A model generated the notes under the pieces. It was not told where the DNA came from. It did no database searches and worked only from the letters and a program-made list of their open reading frames with translations. From an uncultured Prevotellaceae bacterium (GTDB lineage: Bacteria > Bacteroidota > Bacteroidia > Bacteroidales > Muribaculaceae), in assembly GCA_905210415.1 (NCBI GenBank), contig CAJLWM010000011.1, positions 1-39,470 on the forward strand: a DNA stretch of 39,470 nucleotides. The letters are read 5' to 3'. This document shows, piece by piece, positions 1 to 7,882 of the stretch. A program made the position numbers and the translations under genes. Each line of letters starts with the position of its first letter. Position 1 is the stretch's first letter.

Positions 1-35
1 ACATTTTGTCTATGAATTAGTTGGCTAATTTTATA

Positions 36-431
36 CTATTTACTGAATGTCCCTACGTAAGCCTGCTGAATCACGAATTTGCTTGTATAGTTCACCGGCA
101 CCACAATATCGGCACAGAATCCCCAATCAAGTTTCTTGTCGTAGGACTGCGACATCGCGCGCGACACAGCGGCTCTTGCATAACCGTTGCCCTCCTTGAG
201 CGAACTCAAGCCATATTTGTTGGCATTCAGCCACAGCGGTGTGGTGCCATGCGAGCCTGAGCCCTGAGCCTCCACCATATATTGCATACTGCCCGACGGC
301 GTCAGCTCGTCAGCATTATCCTGAGCGAATGCGCATGCAGGGGCAAGCAGTAGTGCGCCGCCTAATATCACTTTCGCAACAATTTTACATCTGCTTTGTT
401 TGTATGACAGACAATCCTTGAATACCCCCAT
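36..431 (-). pseudogene. Truncated Wzi-type capsule assembly protein (N-terminal 131 aa only)
   Basis: The N-terminus has a signal peptide (hydrophobic core about residues 20-33, cleavage likely after AFA). It is followed by the opening of a Wzi-like outer-membrane barrel: a VEAQGSGS stretch, then PLWLNANKYGLSSL, and a strand ending in FVIQQAYVG. Bacteroidetes Wzi-family proteins are usually about 450-500 residues, so only the first quarter is present. The frame ends at a TAG at 36-38, after a TFSK tail that no longer resembles the family. The last ~55 bases of the window are much more AT-rich than the gene. I infer interruption by a mobile-element end or an assembly break. A TAACTTTG promoter lies at 477-484. 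The family call is moderately sure; the cause of truncation is unknown. Confidence 0.6.
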
Positions 432-476
432 TGATATAAAGAGATTTGTTTTTAATCATTTGATAGTTAGCGGGTG

Positions 477-484
477 CAAAGTTA
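477..484 (-). promoter_or_regulatory. Bacteroidetes -7 element for the Wzi-like gene
   Basis: On the minus strand this reads TAACTTTG, matching TAnnTTTG. A TTGG lies 20 bp upstream (505-508) at -33 spacing. The start codon is about 45 bp downstream. Confidence 0.55.
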
Positions 485-498
485 CGAATATCTATGCA

Positions 499-535
499 CA
501 AAAACCAACAAACAGGAGAGAAACTCCCCTGTTTG
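499..535 (-). terminator. Intrinsic terminator of miaB
   Basis: CAAACAGG (509-516) pairs with CCTGTTTG (528-535), with three further inner pairs after one mismatch and an AAA loop. On the minus strand the stem is followed by a T-rich run (reverse of the A-run at 500-504). It sits about 30 bp beyond the miaB stop. Confidence 0.65.
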
Positions 536-563
536 CCATCTATAATTATTCTGTATGTAATTT

Positions 564-1928
564 TTAGTCTACAAGTTCGCCGATAAGCGTAGCCGATGAT
601 GCCTTTAGCACCTTAGCCTTACGATATTCACCCACCTTAGCGTCGCGAGCCGGGAACACTATCACCTTGTTTTGCTGTGTGCGACCAAACATATCGTCCT
701 TTGAGCGTTTTGAATATCCCTCAACAAGTATTTCGAATGTTTTTTCAACATCTTTCTCGTTGCTTATCTTCGACAACTCGTTTTGAAGAGCAATCATTCG
801 GTTAAGGCGGTCGATCTTCACATCCTCAGCCACATTGTCCTTCATCTGCTTAGAAGCCAAAGTGCCAGGGCGCTCAGAATACTTAAACATAAAAGCCGAG
901 TCGAAACCAACTTCGCGCATCAAGCTGAGTGTTTGCTGGAAATCTTCTTCACTCTCGTTGTAGAATCCAGTGAACATATCGGTAGAGATGCCACAATTAG
1001 GAATGATGCGGCGTATAGCAGCTATTCTGTCGAGATACCACTCACGAGTGTAGCGGCGATTCATATCCTTAAGCACCGAGTTTGATCCGCTCTGCACCGG
1101 CAAGTGTATGTGGTTGCAGATATTGTGATGAGCAGCGATGGTCTGGAGTATCTCATCCGACATATCCTTTGGATGCGATGTGCTGAATCGGATGCGCATG
1201 TCTGGAGCAGCCTCTGCCACCATTGCGAGCAATTGCGCAAATCCCACCACTGTGCCATCTGGCTGAGTGAAGCTATAACTATTGACGTTCTGACCCAACA
1301 AAGTGGCTTCCTTAAAGCCCTTTGCCTCAAGGTCGCGAAGTTCGTTGAGGATGCTCTGTGGCTCACGGCTGCGCTCACGACCGCGGGTGTAAGGCACAAT
1401 GCAATACGAGCAGAAGTTGTTGCAACCACGCATGATGCTTATAAATCCGCACACCTTGTTGCCCGAGATGCGCGATGGTATCACATCGCGATAAGTCTCA
1501 GTGAGCGACAGTGCTATATCGATGGCTTTTTCACCATTCTCTGCCGAAGCGATCAGGTTGGGCAAGTCGAGATAAGCATCAGGGCCAGCCACCACATCCA
1601 CATTATAGTCGTTGATGAGCGTTTCCTTCATGCGCTCAGCCATACAGCCGATGATGCCCACAATCAGTCGCTTAGAGCGGCGACGCTGCAAGGCATGCAG
1701 TTGGTTGAGGCGCGAAAAAATCTTTTGTTCGGCATTGTCGCGTATCGAGCAAGTGTTGATAAATATAGCGTCGGCATCGTCAAGATTCTCTGTCACTCCG
1801 TAGCCGGCCATCTTCATCACCGAAGCCACCACCTCGCTGTCAGCCACATTCATTTGGCAGCCATAGGTCTCAATAAACAATCGCTTTGAGAATTCCTCTG
1901 GCTTATATGTGAAATTGATATTATCCAT
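564..1928 (-). CDS. miaB: MiaB, tRNA-2-methylthio-N6-dimethylallyladenosine synthase
   Basis: Radical-SAM methylthiotransferase that adds the 2-methylthio group to i6A37 of tRNAs reading UNN codons. The 454-aa product has the three domains in order. The UPF0004 domain carries auxiliary-cluster cysteines C24 (YGCQMN), C60 (INTCS) and C95 (GCMAER). The radical-SAM core has the CxxxCxxC motif at C169, C173 and C176 (RGCNNFCSYC), followed by IVPYTRGRERSR, which is diagnostic for MiaB over RimO or MtaB. A C-terminal TRAM domain binds tRNA. I chose the ATG at 1926-1928 because the upstream in-frame start at 1961 would include the promoter TACCTTTG (1951-1958). The gene stands alone and is divergent from the GH92 gene. 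Confidence 0.95.
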   Translation of the reverse strand: MDNINFTYKPEEFSKRLFIETYGCQMNVADSEVVASVMKMAGYGVTENLDDADAIFINTCSIRDNAEQKIFSRLNQLHALQRRRSKRLIVGIIGCMAERMKETLINDYNVDVVAGPDAYLDLPNLIASAENGEKAIDIALSLTETYRDVIPSRISGNKVCGFISIMRGCNNFCSYCIVPYTRGRERSREPQSILNELRDLEAKGFKEATLLGQNVNSYSFTQPDGTVVGFAQLLAMVAEAAPDMRIRFSTSHPKDMSDEILQTIAAHHNICNHIHLPVQSGSNSVLKDMNRRYTREWYLDRIAAIRRIIPNCGISTDMFTGFYNESEEDFQQTLSLMREVGFDSAFMFKYSERPGTLASKQMKDNVAEDVKIDRLNRMIALQNELSKISNEKDVEKTFEILVEGYSKRSKDDMFGRTQQNKVIVFPARDAKVGEYRKAKVLKASSATLIGELVD

Positions 1929-1950
1929 TCTTTGCTTATTTATTTGATTG

Positions 1951-1958
1951 CAAAGGTA
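1951..1958 (-). promoter_or_regulatory. Bacteroidetes -7 element for miaB
   Basis: Reads TACCTTTG on the minus strand, 22 bp before the chosen ATG, giving a short leader. No clear -33 TTTG is visible. It decides the miaB start. Confidence 0.65.
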
Positions 1959-2033
1959 CACAGAAAATGTGATTTCTTAAAAAAGATGCACCGAAATATG
2001 GCTATAACTCCCCGATTTCCCATATATTTTCAT

Positions 2034-2041
2034 TACCTTTG
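2034..2041 (+). promoter_or_regulatory. Bacteroidetes -7 element for the first GH92 gene
   Basis: TACCTTTG followed by CA. The start codon is about 90 bp downstream, leaving a leader that carries two dyad motifs. The -33 region is weak. Confidence 0.6.
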
Positions 2042-2065
2042 CAAGGATATGTATAATCCATAAAA

Positions 2066-2093
2066 CCCAAATCGGGACATTGCCCGAATTGGG
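2066..2093 (+). promoter_or_regulatory. Pair of CCC-AATT-GGG dyads in the GH92 leader
   Basis: CCCAAATCGGG (2066-2076) and CCCGAATTGGG (2083-2093) are spaced 17 bp apart, between the promoter and the start codon. The same motif type recurs in other intergenic regions of the window. Operator or RNA-structure role is inference. Confidence 0.4.
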
Positions 2094-2131
2094 ACTAAAG
2101 AGACCAGAAAACTTAACCAAAAAACAATAAT

Positions 2132-4420
2132 ATGAACTTCGAAAAGAAATCTTGCGGACTCCCCGCAACACTTTTGGCTGTGATTGTAGCGATTGTTTCG
2201 ATTGTTGGTAGCGGATGCTCAAGCAATAATGAAGTGAAAGACTACACTCAGTATGTGAACGTATTTATCGGAACTGGAGGCCACGGACACACCTACCCTG
2301 GCGCAGTGGTGCCTTTTGGCGCAATCCAACCAAGCCCCGACACCCGCATCTATGGATGGGACGCTTGCTCGGGCTACTACTACAACGATAGCACGATCAA
2401 CGGTTTCTCTCACACTCACCTCAACGGCACTGGCTGCTGCGACCTTGGCGACGTGCTTGTGATGCCTACCGTGGGCGAGCAAGACATCACCCAAGAGGGC
2501 GAGCGCGTTCAGACCAAAGCCTACGCTTCTGCGTTCAGCCACGAAAACGAAAAAGCTGAGCCAGGCTACTATGCTGTGAAGCTCGACCGCTACGGCATCA
2601 ACTGCGAGATGACTTCCACCACTCACGGTGCCATCCACCGCTGGACTTTCCCAGAAACCGACGACGCTGGCGTGATTGTAGACCTCGACTACTCGCTCGA
2701 AGACCAAACCAACAAGGAAATGAACCTTGAAGTGGTGAGCGACACCGAGATTGTGGGACACAAGATGACCGTATATTGGGCTTTCGACCAATACATCAAT
2801 TTCTATATCAAATTCTCTAAGCCTTTCACCTACACTATCATCAACGACACCGTGACCGTGGGCGAAAAGCAAAAGCCTCGTCGCAAGGCGCTGCTGAAAT
2901 TCGGCAAGACCAACGAGGGTGAATTGATTTTTGCGAAGGTTGGCGTATCGGCTGTTGACATCGACGGCGCGAAGAACAACGTCACAAGCGAAATCTCCAA
3001 CTGGGAATTTGAGAAAGTGCGCAAAGAGGCTAAGCAACGTTGGAACGAATATCTCTCAAAGATCGACATCGACACCGACGATAACGACCAACGCACCACA
3101 TTCTATACTGCTCTCTATCACACCGGCCTGCAGCCAAACACCTTCACCGACGCCGACGGCCGCTACTGGGGTATGGATATGAAGCCTCACCAAGCCGAGG
3201 CTGGCAAGACCATGTATACAATCTTCTCTACATGGGATACATTCCGCGCATTCCACCCTCTTATGACCATCATCGACCCTGAACGCAACGAGCAGTTTGT
3301 CAACTCTTTGCTCCAAAAGGCTCGCGAAGGTGGCATCCTGCCTATGTGGGAATTGCAAGGCAACTACACTGGCTGTATGATTGGCTACCACGCCGTGCCT
3401 ATCATTGCCGACGCTTATATCAAGGGCAGCCGTGCATTCAACGGTAAAGAAGCCCTCAAGGCTATGGTGCGCACCGCTGAATACGACACCACTGGCATCA
3501 TCTGCCCTAAACTGGTATTACCATGCTTGATGCCACCAGCTAAATATTGGAAGAATACCATTGGCTATGTGCCTTGCGACAAGGACAACGAGGCTGTGGC
3601 TAAGGCGCTCGAATATGCCTACAACGACTGGTGCATCTCTGCTATGGCCGAAGCCGTTGGCGACAAGGAAGTGGCTAAAAAATATGCTAAGCTCGGCAAG
3701 GGCTATCAGCAATACTACGACGCATCTACTGGATTTATGCGCGGCAAAGACTCCAAAGGCAACTGGCGCACACCTTTCGACCCATCGCGAAGCACTCACC
3801 GCAGCGACGACTATTGCGAAGGCAACGCTTGGCAATGGACATGGTTTGCTCCTCACGACCCTGAAGGCCTGATGGAATTGATGGGCGGACGCGACGAGTT
3901 TATCAAGCGCCTCGATGGTCTATTCAGCGCTTCGTCGGAACTCACTGGCGAATCTGTTTCGGCCGACATATCTGGCCTTATCGGACAGTATGCCCACGGC
4001 AACGAACCAAGCCACCACATCATCCACTTCTATAACTATGCAGGCGAGCCTTATAAGACTCAACAACTTGTAGACCAAGTGCTCACCACATTGTATCACA
4101 ACGATATGGATGGACTTTCTGGCAACGAAGACTGCGGACAAATGTCGGCTTGGTATGTGCTCAACGCTATGGGATTCTATCAAGTAAGCCCAGGCAAACC
4201 AGTTTACTCTATTGGTCGCCCTCTATTCAACGAAGCCAAAATCAACCTTACAAACGGCAAGACTTTTGTGATAAAGGCTGTGAACAACAGCAAGGAAAAC
4301 AAATACATCCAAAGCATTTCGCTCAACGGCAAGCAACTCGACACCCCATTCTTCAATCATAGCGACATCATGAATGGCGGCGAATTGCAATTGACTATGG
4401 GTGCAACTCCTAAGAAATAA
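2132..4420 (+). CDS. GH92 family alpha-mannosidase, lipoprotein
   Basis: GH92 enzymes are calcium-dependent, inverting exo-alpha-mannosidases, with an N-terminal beta-sandwich and a C-terminal (alpha/alpha)6 barrel. This 762-aa protein starts with a lipoprotein signal (lipobox VGSGC, Cys29), so it is probably anchored in the cell envelope. Family signatures are VFIGTGGHGHTYPGAVVPFG near the N-terminus, GFSHTHLNGTGC, EGNAWQWTWFAPHD (Glu563), HGNEPSHH (623-629) and GNEDCGQMSAWY (from Gly664). The conserved Glu and Asp residues in these motifs are the likely acid/base. Length is normal for the family. It is followed after 78 bp by a sugar symporter, probably in one operon under the promoter at 2034. 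The linkage cleaved cannot be told from motifs alone; its NEPSHH form matches the third GH92 here. Confidence 0.92.
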   Translation: MNFEKKSCGLPATLLAVIVAIVSIVGSGCSSNNEVKDYTQYVNVFIGTGGHGHTYPGAVVPFGAIQPSPDTRIYGWDACSGYYYNDSTINGFSHTHLNGTGCCDLGDVLVMPTVGEQDITQEGERVQTKAYASAFSHENEKAEPGYYAVKLDRYGINCEMTSTTHGAIHRWTFPETDDAGVIVDLDYSLEDQTNKEMNLEVVSDTEIVGHKMTVYWAFDQYINFYIKFSKPFTYTIINDTVTVGEKQKPRRKALLKFGKTNEGELIFAKVGVSAVDIDGAKNNVTSEISNWEFEKVRKEAKQRWNEYLSKIDIDTDDNDQRTTFYTALYHTGLQPNTFTDADGRYWGMDMKPHQAEAGKTMYTIFSTWDTFRAFHPLMTIIDPERNEQFVNSLLQKAREGGILPMWELQGNYTGCMIGYHAVPIIADAYIKGSRAFNGKEALKAMVRTAEYDTTGIICPKLVLPCLMPPAKYWKNTIGYVPCDKDNEAVAKALEYAYNDWCISAMAEAVGDKEVAKKYAKLGKGYQQYYDASTGFMRGKDSKGNWRTPFDPSRSTHRSDDYCEGNAWQWTWFAPHDPEGLMELMGGRDEFIKRLDGLFSASSELTGESVSADISGLIGQYAHGNEPSHHIIHFYNYAGEPYKTQQLVDQVLTTLYHNDMDGLSGNEDCGQMSAWYVLNAMGFYQVSPGKPVYSIGRPLFNEAKINLTNGKTFVIKAVNNSKENKYIQSISLNGKQLDTPFFNHSDIMNGGELQLTMGATPKK

Positions 4421-4448
4421 TTTATAACCGACCAAATAATCAAGAACT

Positions 4449-4478
4449 GTCGGCGCTCAGCAATAACGATGCGCCGAC
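4449..4478 (+). other. Hairpin between GH92 and symporter genes
   Basis: GTCGGCGC (4449-4456) pairs perfectly with GCGCCGAC (4471-4478) around a 14-nt loop. No T-run follows, so it looks like an mRNA-processing or stability hairpin rather than a terminator. Confidence 0.5.
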
Positions 4479-4498
4479 GTTAACCAATAAAACAGAAA

Positions 4499-5914
4499 AT
4501 GGCAACATTTACAGAGAAAGTGGGCTACGGATTCGGCGACATGTCATCATCGTCGTTCTGGAAGATTTTCGTAGCTTATCTACCATTCTTTTATGCCAGC
4601 GTATACGGACTACCACTTGAGGTGACTGGTGCGCTGATGCTTGTGACTAAAATTTGGGATGCCGTGAGCGACCCTATGATGGGCATCATTGCCGACCGAA
4701 ACCAGACGCGCTGGGGAAAATATCGTCCGTTCCTTTTGTGGATAGCAGCGCCGTTTGCAGTGGCTGGCGTATTGCTTTTCACCGTGCCCGACTTCGGCGA
4801 GACTGGCAAAACCATTTGGGCTTTTGTCACCTATATACTTATGATGACCGTCTACACCGCCATCAATGTGCCTTATGGCTCAATGCTTGGTGTGGTAACC
4901 GAGGATAGCGACGAAAAAACAATCTTCTCAAGTTATCGCATGTTCTTTGCCTACGCAGGCTCGTTTATCGTACTTGCATGCTGGGAACCATTGTGCAACG
5001 GCATTTCTCGCGCCCTCGGCACAATGGACGAGAGCCTCACTCTCACCCTCGACCCTAAGGCTTGGCAATATGGCATGGTGTGCGTGGGCATTTTCTGCAC
5101 AGTGTTGTTTGTGCTCACTTTCCTTATGACAAAAGAGCGCGTAAAGACCGTGGCAAAGCAAACTTCAGTGGCAGCCGACCTAAAATCGCTCTTGCGCAAT
5201 GCGCCATGGTGGATATTGCTTGGAGGCGTATTGTTCTTCAACTTCTTCAACGCCGTGCGCTACGCCGTGATACCATTCTATTTCACCACCATGATTTCTT
5301 CAGATGCTCACCTGAGCTTCTTCTCTATTGACTTCCTCTTCTATAGCGGTATATTCTTGGCTGTGGGCGAGGTGGCAAACATGGCAGGTGTGGCTATGGC
5401 AGCGTCTATCACACACGCCATCGGCAAGAAATCCACATTCATCTATTCACTCGCCGCACTCATTGTGCTTTGCGTGGCATTCTACTATGTGCCAACATCT
5501 GGCACCAGCGCTTATTGGACCATGATGGTGCTTCAAGTGCTTATCTGCATCATCACTGGTGTGATTTCGCCTCTGGTATGGAGTATGTATGCCGATATCT
5601 CCGACTACGCCGAACTGAAGTTCAAAACCGCTTCTACCGGTCTTATCTTCAGCAGTTCGTCTATGGCACAAAAGTTTGGTGGCGCATTCGGCAGCTCGGC
5701 GGTTATGTGGATTTTGGCAGGATTCGGCTTTAATGCGGCAGCCACCATGCAGACCGAAACTGCAATCTGGGGCTTACGCTTGCTGATGAGCTACATCCCG
5801 GCAATCGTGGCTGCAGTAGCCATCGCGTTCCTTGTCATCTACCCACTTACAACCACTAAGATGAAGGAAATCGCCGCGCAACTCAAAGAGGAGCGCCAAC
5901 ACCCCGCTGAATAA
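4499..5914 (+). CDS. GPH-family sugar:cation symporter (MFS superfamily)
   Basis: Inner-membrane transporter of the glycoside-pentoside-hexuronide family. The N-terminus reads EKVGYGFGDMSSSSFW, and TKIWDAVSDPMMGIIADR precedes RWGKYRPFLLW; both are hallmark GPH motifs. About 12 hydrophobic helices span 471 residues, normal for the family. It lies 78 bp after a GH92 lipoprotein gene and ends in a strong terminator, so the two form one unit. Together with the GH130 phosphorylase downstream, the likely cargo is a short mannoside such as Man-beta-1,4-GlcNAc. That substrate is inferred from context only; no residue in the sequence fixes it. Confidence 0.88.
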   Translation: MATFTEKVGYGFGDMSSSSFWKIFVAYLPFFYASVYGLPLEVTGALMLVTKIWDAVSDPMMGIIADRNQTRWGKYRPFLLWIAAPFAVAGVLLFTVPDFGETGKTIWAFVTYILMMTVYTAINVPYGSMLGVVTEDSDEKTIFSSYRMFFAYAGSFIVLACWEPLCNGISRALGTMDESLTLTLDPKAWQYGMVCVGIFCTVLFVLTFLMTKERVKTVAKQTSVAADLKSLLRNAPWWILLGGVLFFNFFNAVRYAVIPFYFTTMISSDAHLSFFSIDFLFYSGIFLAVGEVANMAGVAMAASITHAIGKKSTFIYSLAALIVLCVAFYYVPTSGTSAYWTMMVLQVLICIITGVISPLVWSMYADISDYAELKFKTASTGLIFSSSSMAQKFGGAFGSSAVMWILAGFGFNAAATMQTETAIWGLRLLMSYIPAIVAAVAIAFLVIYPLTTTKMKEIAAQLKEERQHPAE

Positions 5915-5939
5915 TCACAAAACTTATACAATATTCTAT

Positions 5940-5975
5940 CGGCTGTGTCAACGCAATCTTGGCACAGCCGTTTTG
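5940..5975 (+). terminator. Intrinsic terminator of the GH92-symporter unit
   Basis: CGGCTGTGTCAA (5940-5951) pairs with TTGGCACAGCCG (5959-5970), 12 bp with one G-T pair and a 7-nt loop, followed by TTTT. Confidence 0.85.
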
Positions 5976-6148
5976 CATTCCACCCACACAAGACAAACAA
6001 TTCCCCCAAGCCCAAATACTTAAACAAAAAACGTAACGGGAACACGCTCTTTACCCTATTTACAACGTCAGACTTTCAGACAGCCTCTCACGCAATTTTT
6101 CAAAGCCGCGCAATTCTGAACAAGTTCTGATTTTCCAGCCGATTTGTG

Positions 6149-6156
6149 TAACTTTG
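6149..6156 (+). promoter_or_regulatory. Bacteroidetes -7 element for the exonuclease
   Basis: TAACTTTG followed by CA, 26 bp before the ATG. The -33 region is not clear. Confidence 0.6.
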
Positions 6157-6181
6157 CACCGCAACGACACAAACGAGAGAT

Positions 6182-6676
6182 ATGAACGACTTTGCAGCGA
6201 TAGATTTTGAGACCGCCAATGGCGCACGCTCAAGCGTGTGCAGCGTAGGTATCGTGATAGTGAGAAACGGCAAAATTGTCGACGACTTCTATAGTCTTAT
6301 ATACCCAAGTCCCGACTATTTCACATATTTCACCACTCAAGTGCACGGATTGACGATGGAAGATGTGCAGTGTGCCCCATGCTTCCCCGAGGTGTGGGCA
6401 AAGATTGCACCCAAAATCGAGGGGCTACCCCTGGTGGCACACAATTCGGCATTCGACGAAAGTTGCCTTAAAGCCGTGTTTAAGGTCTATCAGATGGATT
6501 ATCCCGACTACCAATTTCTCTGCACTTGCCGCACATCGCGCAGCCTGCTTAAGGACATCCTGCCCAACTACCAGCTGCACACCGTGGCAAAGTATTGCGG
6601 CTTTGACCTCGCCAACCACCACAATGCGCTTGCCGATGCCGAAGCATGTGCTGCCATAGCCATCAAACTATTGTGA
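6182..6676 (+). CDS. DnaQ-like 3'-5' exonuclease domain protein
   Basis: A 164-aa DEDDh-type exonuclease domain with nothing added. Motif I is AIDFETAN (the D-x-E pair), motif II is VAHNSAFDESCL and motif III is HHNALADAEACA (H followed by D). These residues bind the two metal ions in the family. It resembles the stand-alone PolIII-epsilon-like proteins of Bacteroidales rather than the subunit bound to DnaE. It has its own promoter (6149-6156) and follows a terminator, so it is an independent gene lying between the glycan genes. Its substrate (DNA or RNA ends) cannot be told. Confidence 0.88.
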   Translation: MNDFAAIDFETANGARSSVCSVGIVIVRNGKIVDDFYSLIYPSPDYFTYFTTQVHGLTMEDVQCAPCFPEVWAKIAPKIEGLPLVAHNSAFDESCLKAVFKVYQMDYPDYQFLCTCRTSRSLLKDILPNYQLHTVAKYCGFDLANHHNALADAEACAAIAIKLL

Positions 6677-6712
6677 TTTATCAGTAAAATTGTGTGCAAA
6701 ACCATTTTGAAT

Positions 6713-6743
6713 TTTGTATTACATTTGATATACATTATCTTTG
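6713..6743 (+). promoter_or_regulatory. Bacteroidetes promoter of the GH130 gene
   Basis: TTTG ends at 6716 and TATCTTTG lies at 6736-6743, a 19-bp spacing, followed by CA. The start codon is about 54 bp downstream. Confidence 0.7.
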
Positions 6744-6796
6744 CATACAGAAAAAAACCAAAGAAGAAATAATCTAAATCAAGTAAATAACTATTT

Positions 6797-7777
6797 ATGG
6801 AAAATAAAGTTAATATCCCTTGGGAAGACCGTCCAGAAGGTTGCAAGGAAGTTATGTGGCGCTCGAGCAACAACCCTATCATCGACAGATACCACATCCC
6901 AACATCTAACAGCATTTTCAATAGCGCGGTAGTTCCTTTTGAGGATGGCTATGCTGGTGTGTTTCGTTGCGACAACCGCTCGGTGCAAATGAACATCTTC
7001 GCTGGTCGCAGCAAGGATGGCGTCAATTGGGAAATCGACGAAAACCCAATAGAATTTGAATGCGGAAACACCGACATGATTGAGTCGACCTACAAGTACG
7101 ACCCTCGTTGCACTTGGATTGAAGACCGCTACTGGATCACTTGGTGCAACGGCTACAAAGGACAACCTACCATCGGCATCGGCTATACTTTCGACTTCAA
7201 GAAATTCTATCAATGCGAAAACGCATTCTTGCCATTCAACCGCAACGGTGTGCTTTTCCCTCAGAAAATCAATGGCAAATATGCTATGATGAGCCGTCCT
7301 TCCGACAGCGGACACACTCCTTTCGGCGACATCTACATCAGTTATAGCCCCGACATGAAATACTGGGGCGAACACCGCCACATCATGGGTCCTACTCCAT
7401 TCCCATTGAGTGCTTGGCAATGCACCAAGATTGGCGCAGGCACTGTGCCTTTCCTCACCGACGAGGGTTGGTTGATGTTCTACCACGGTGTGATCACCAC
7501 TTGCAATGGCTTCCGCTATGCTATGGGTGCCGCCCTGCTCGACAAGGAAGACCCTTCGAAGGTGCTTTATCGCACTCAGCCTTACTTGCTCGGCCCTGCT
7601 GCTCCATACGAACTTGTGGGCGACGTGCCTAACGTGGTGTTCCCATGCGCTTCGCTTCAAGAGGGCGACAAGGTGTGCGTTTATTATGGCGCTGCCGACA
7701 CTCACGTGTGCTTGGCATTTGGCTACATCTCTGAAATCATCGATTTCGTGAAGAAAAACGACTGCGCTAACAAATAA
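6797..7777 (+). CDS. GH130 beta-mannoside phosphorylase, likely Man-beta-1,4-GlcNAc type
   Basis: GH130 phosphorylases split beta-mannosides with phosphate to give mannose 1-phosphate. The 326-aa protein has no signal peptide, so it is cytoplasmic. The five-bladed propeller motifs are visible: SNNPIID near residue 24, the catalytic YDPR motif (Asp102), [27 protein letters not shown] strand segments and [19 protein letters not shown]. The characterised Bacteroides relative BT1033 degrades Man-beta-1,4-GlcNAc from N-glycan cores; here the GH92 and symporter neighbours favour the same role. A mannan-type activity (4-O-beta-mannosyl-glucose or mannooligosaccharide) is the alternative. It has its own promoter and a terminator after it. 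Confidence 0.88.
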   Translation: MENKVNIPWEDRPEGCKEVMWRSSNNPIIDRYHIPTSNSIFNSAVVPFEDGYAGVFRCDNRSVQMNIFAGRSKDGVNWEIDENPIEFECGNTDMIESTYKYDPRCTWIEDRYWITWCNGYKGQPTIGIGYTFDFKKFYQCENAFLPFNRNGVLFPQKINGKYAMMSRPSDSGHTPFGDIYISYSPDMKYWGEHRHIMGPTPFPLSAWQCTKIGAGTVPFLTDEGWLMFYHGVITTCNGFRYAMGAALLDKEDPSKVLYRTQPYLLGPAAPYELVGDVPNVVFPCASLQEGDKVCVYYGAADTHVCLAFGYISEIIDFVKKNDCANK

Positions 7778-7797
7778 TAGCGTGTGATAATATATGC

Positions 7798-7850
7798 GAG
7801 AACATTGGCGTTGCTCCTCATCGTTGCCCACGCTATGTTCTCCTTTTTTT
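7798..7850 (+). terminator. Intrinsic terminator after GH130
   Basis: GAGAACAT (7798-7805) pairs with ATGTTCTC (7835-7842), with a further GGCG/CGCT helix after a bulge, then seven Ts (7844-7850). No TAnnTTTG promoter follows before the next gene. A weak TTG-N20-TATGTTCT (7811-7841) overlaps the hairpin, so read-through or an overlapping promoter must serve the two GH92 genes downstream. Confidence 0.7.
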
Positions 7851-7882
7851 CTAACTAAACCAACTCTTATACATCAAAAACG

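Noticed and set aside
1104..1889. Long open frame (261 codons) antisense to miaB
   Set aside because: It lies wholly inside miaB on the opposite strand, is rich in His/Ser/Ala without domain logic, and has no promoter or start context. It is a by-product of miaB codon use.
6791..7831. 346-codon open frame antisense to GH130
   Set aside because: GH130 motifs on the plus strand are unmistakable. The antisense frame overlaps the terminator and has no recognisable fold.
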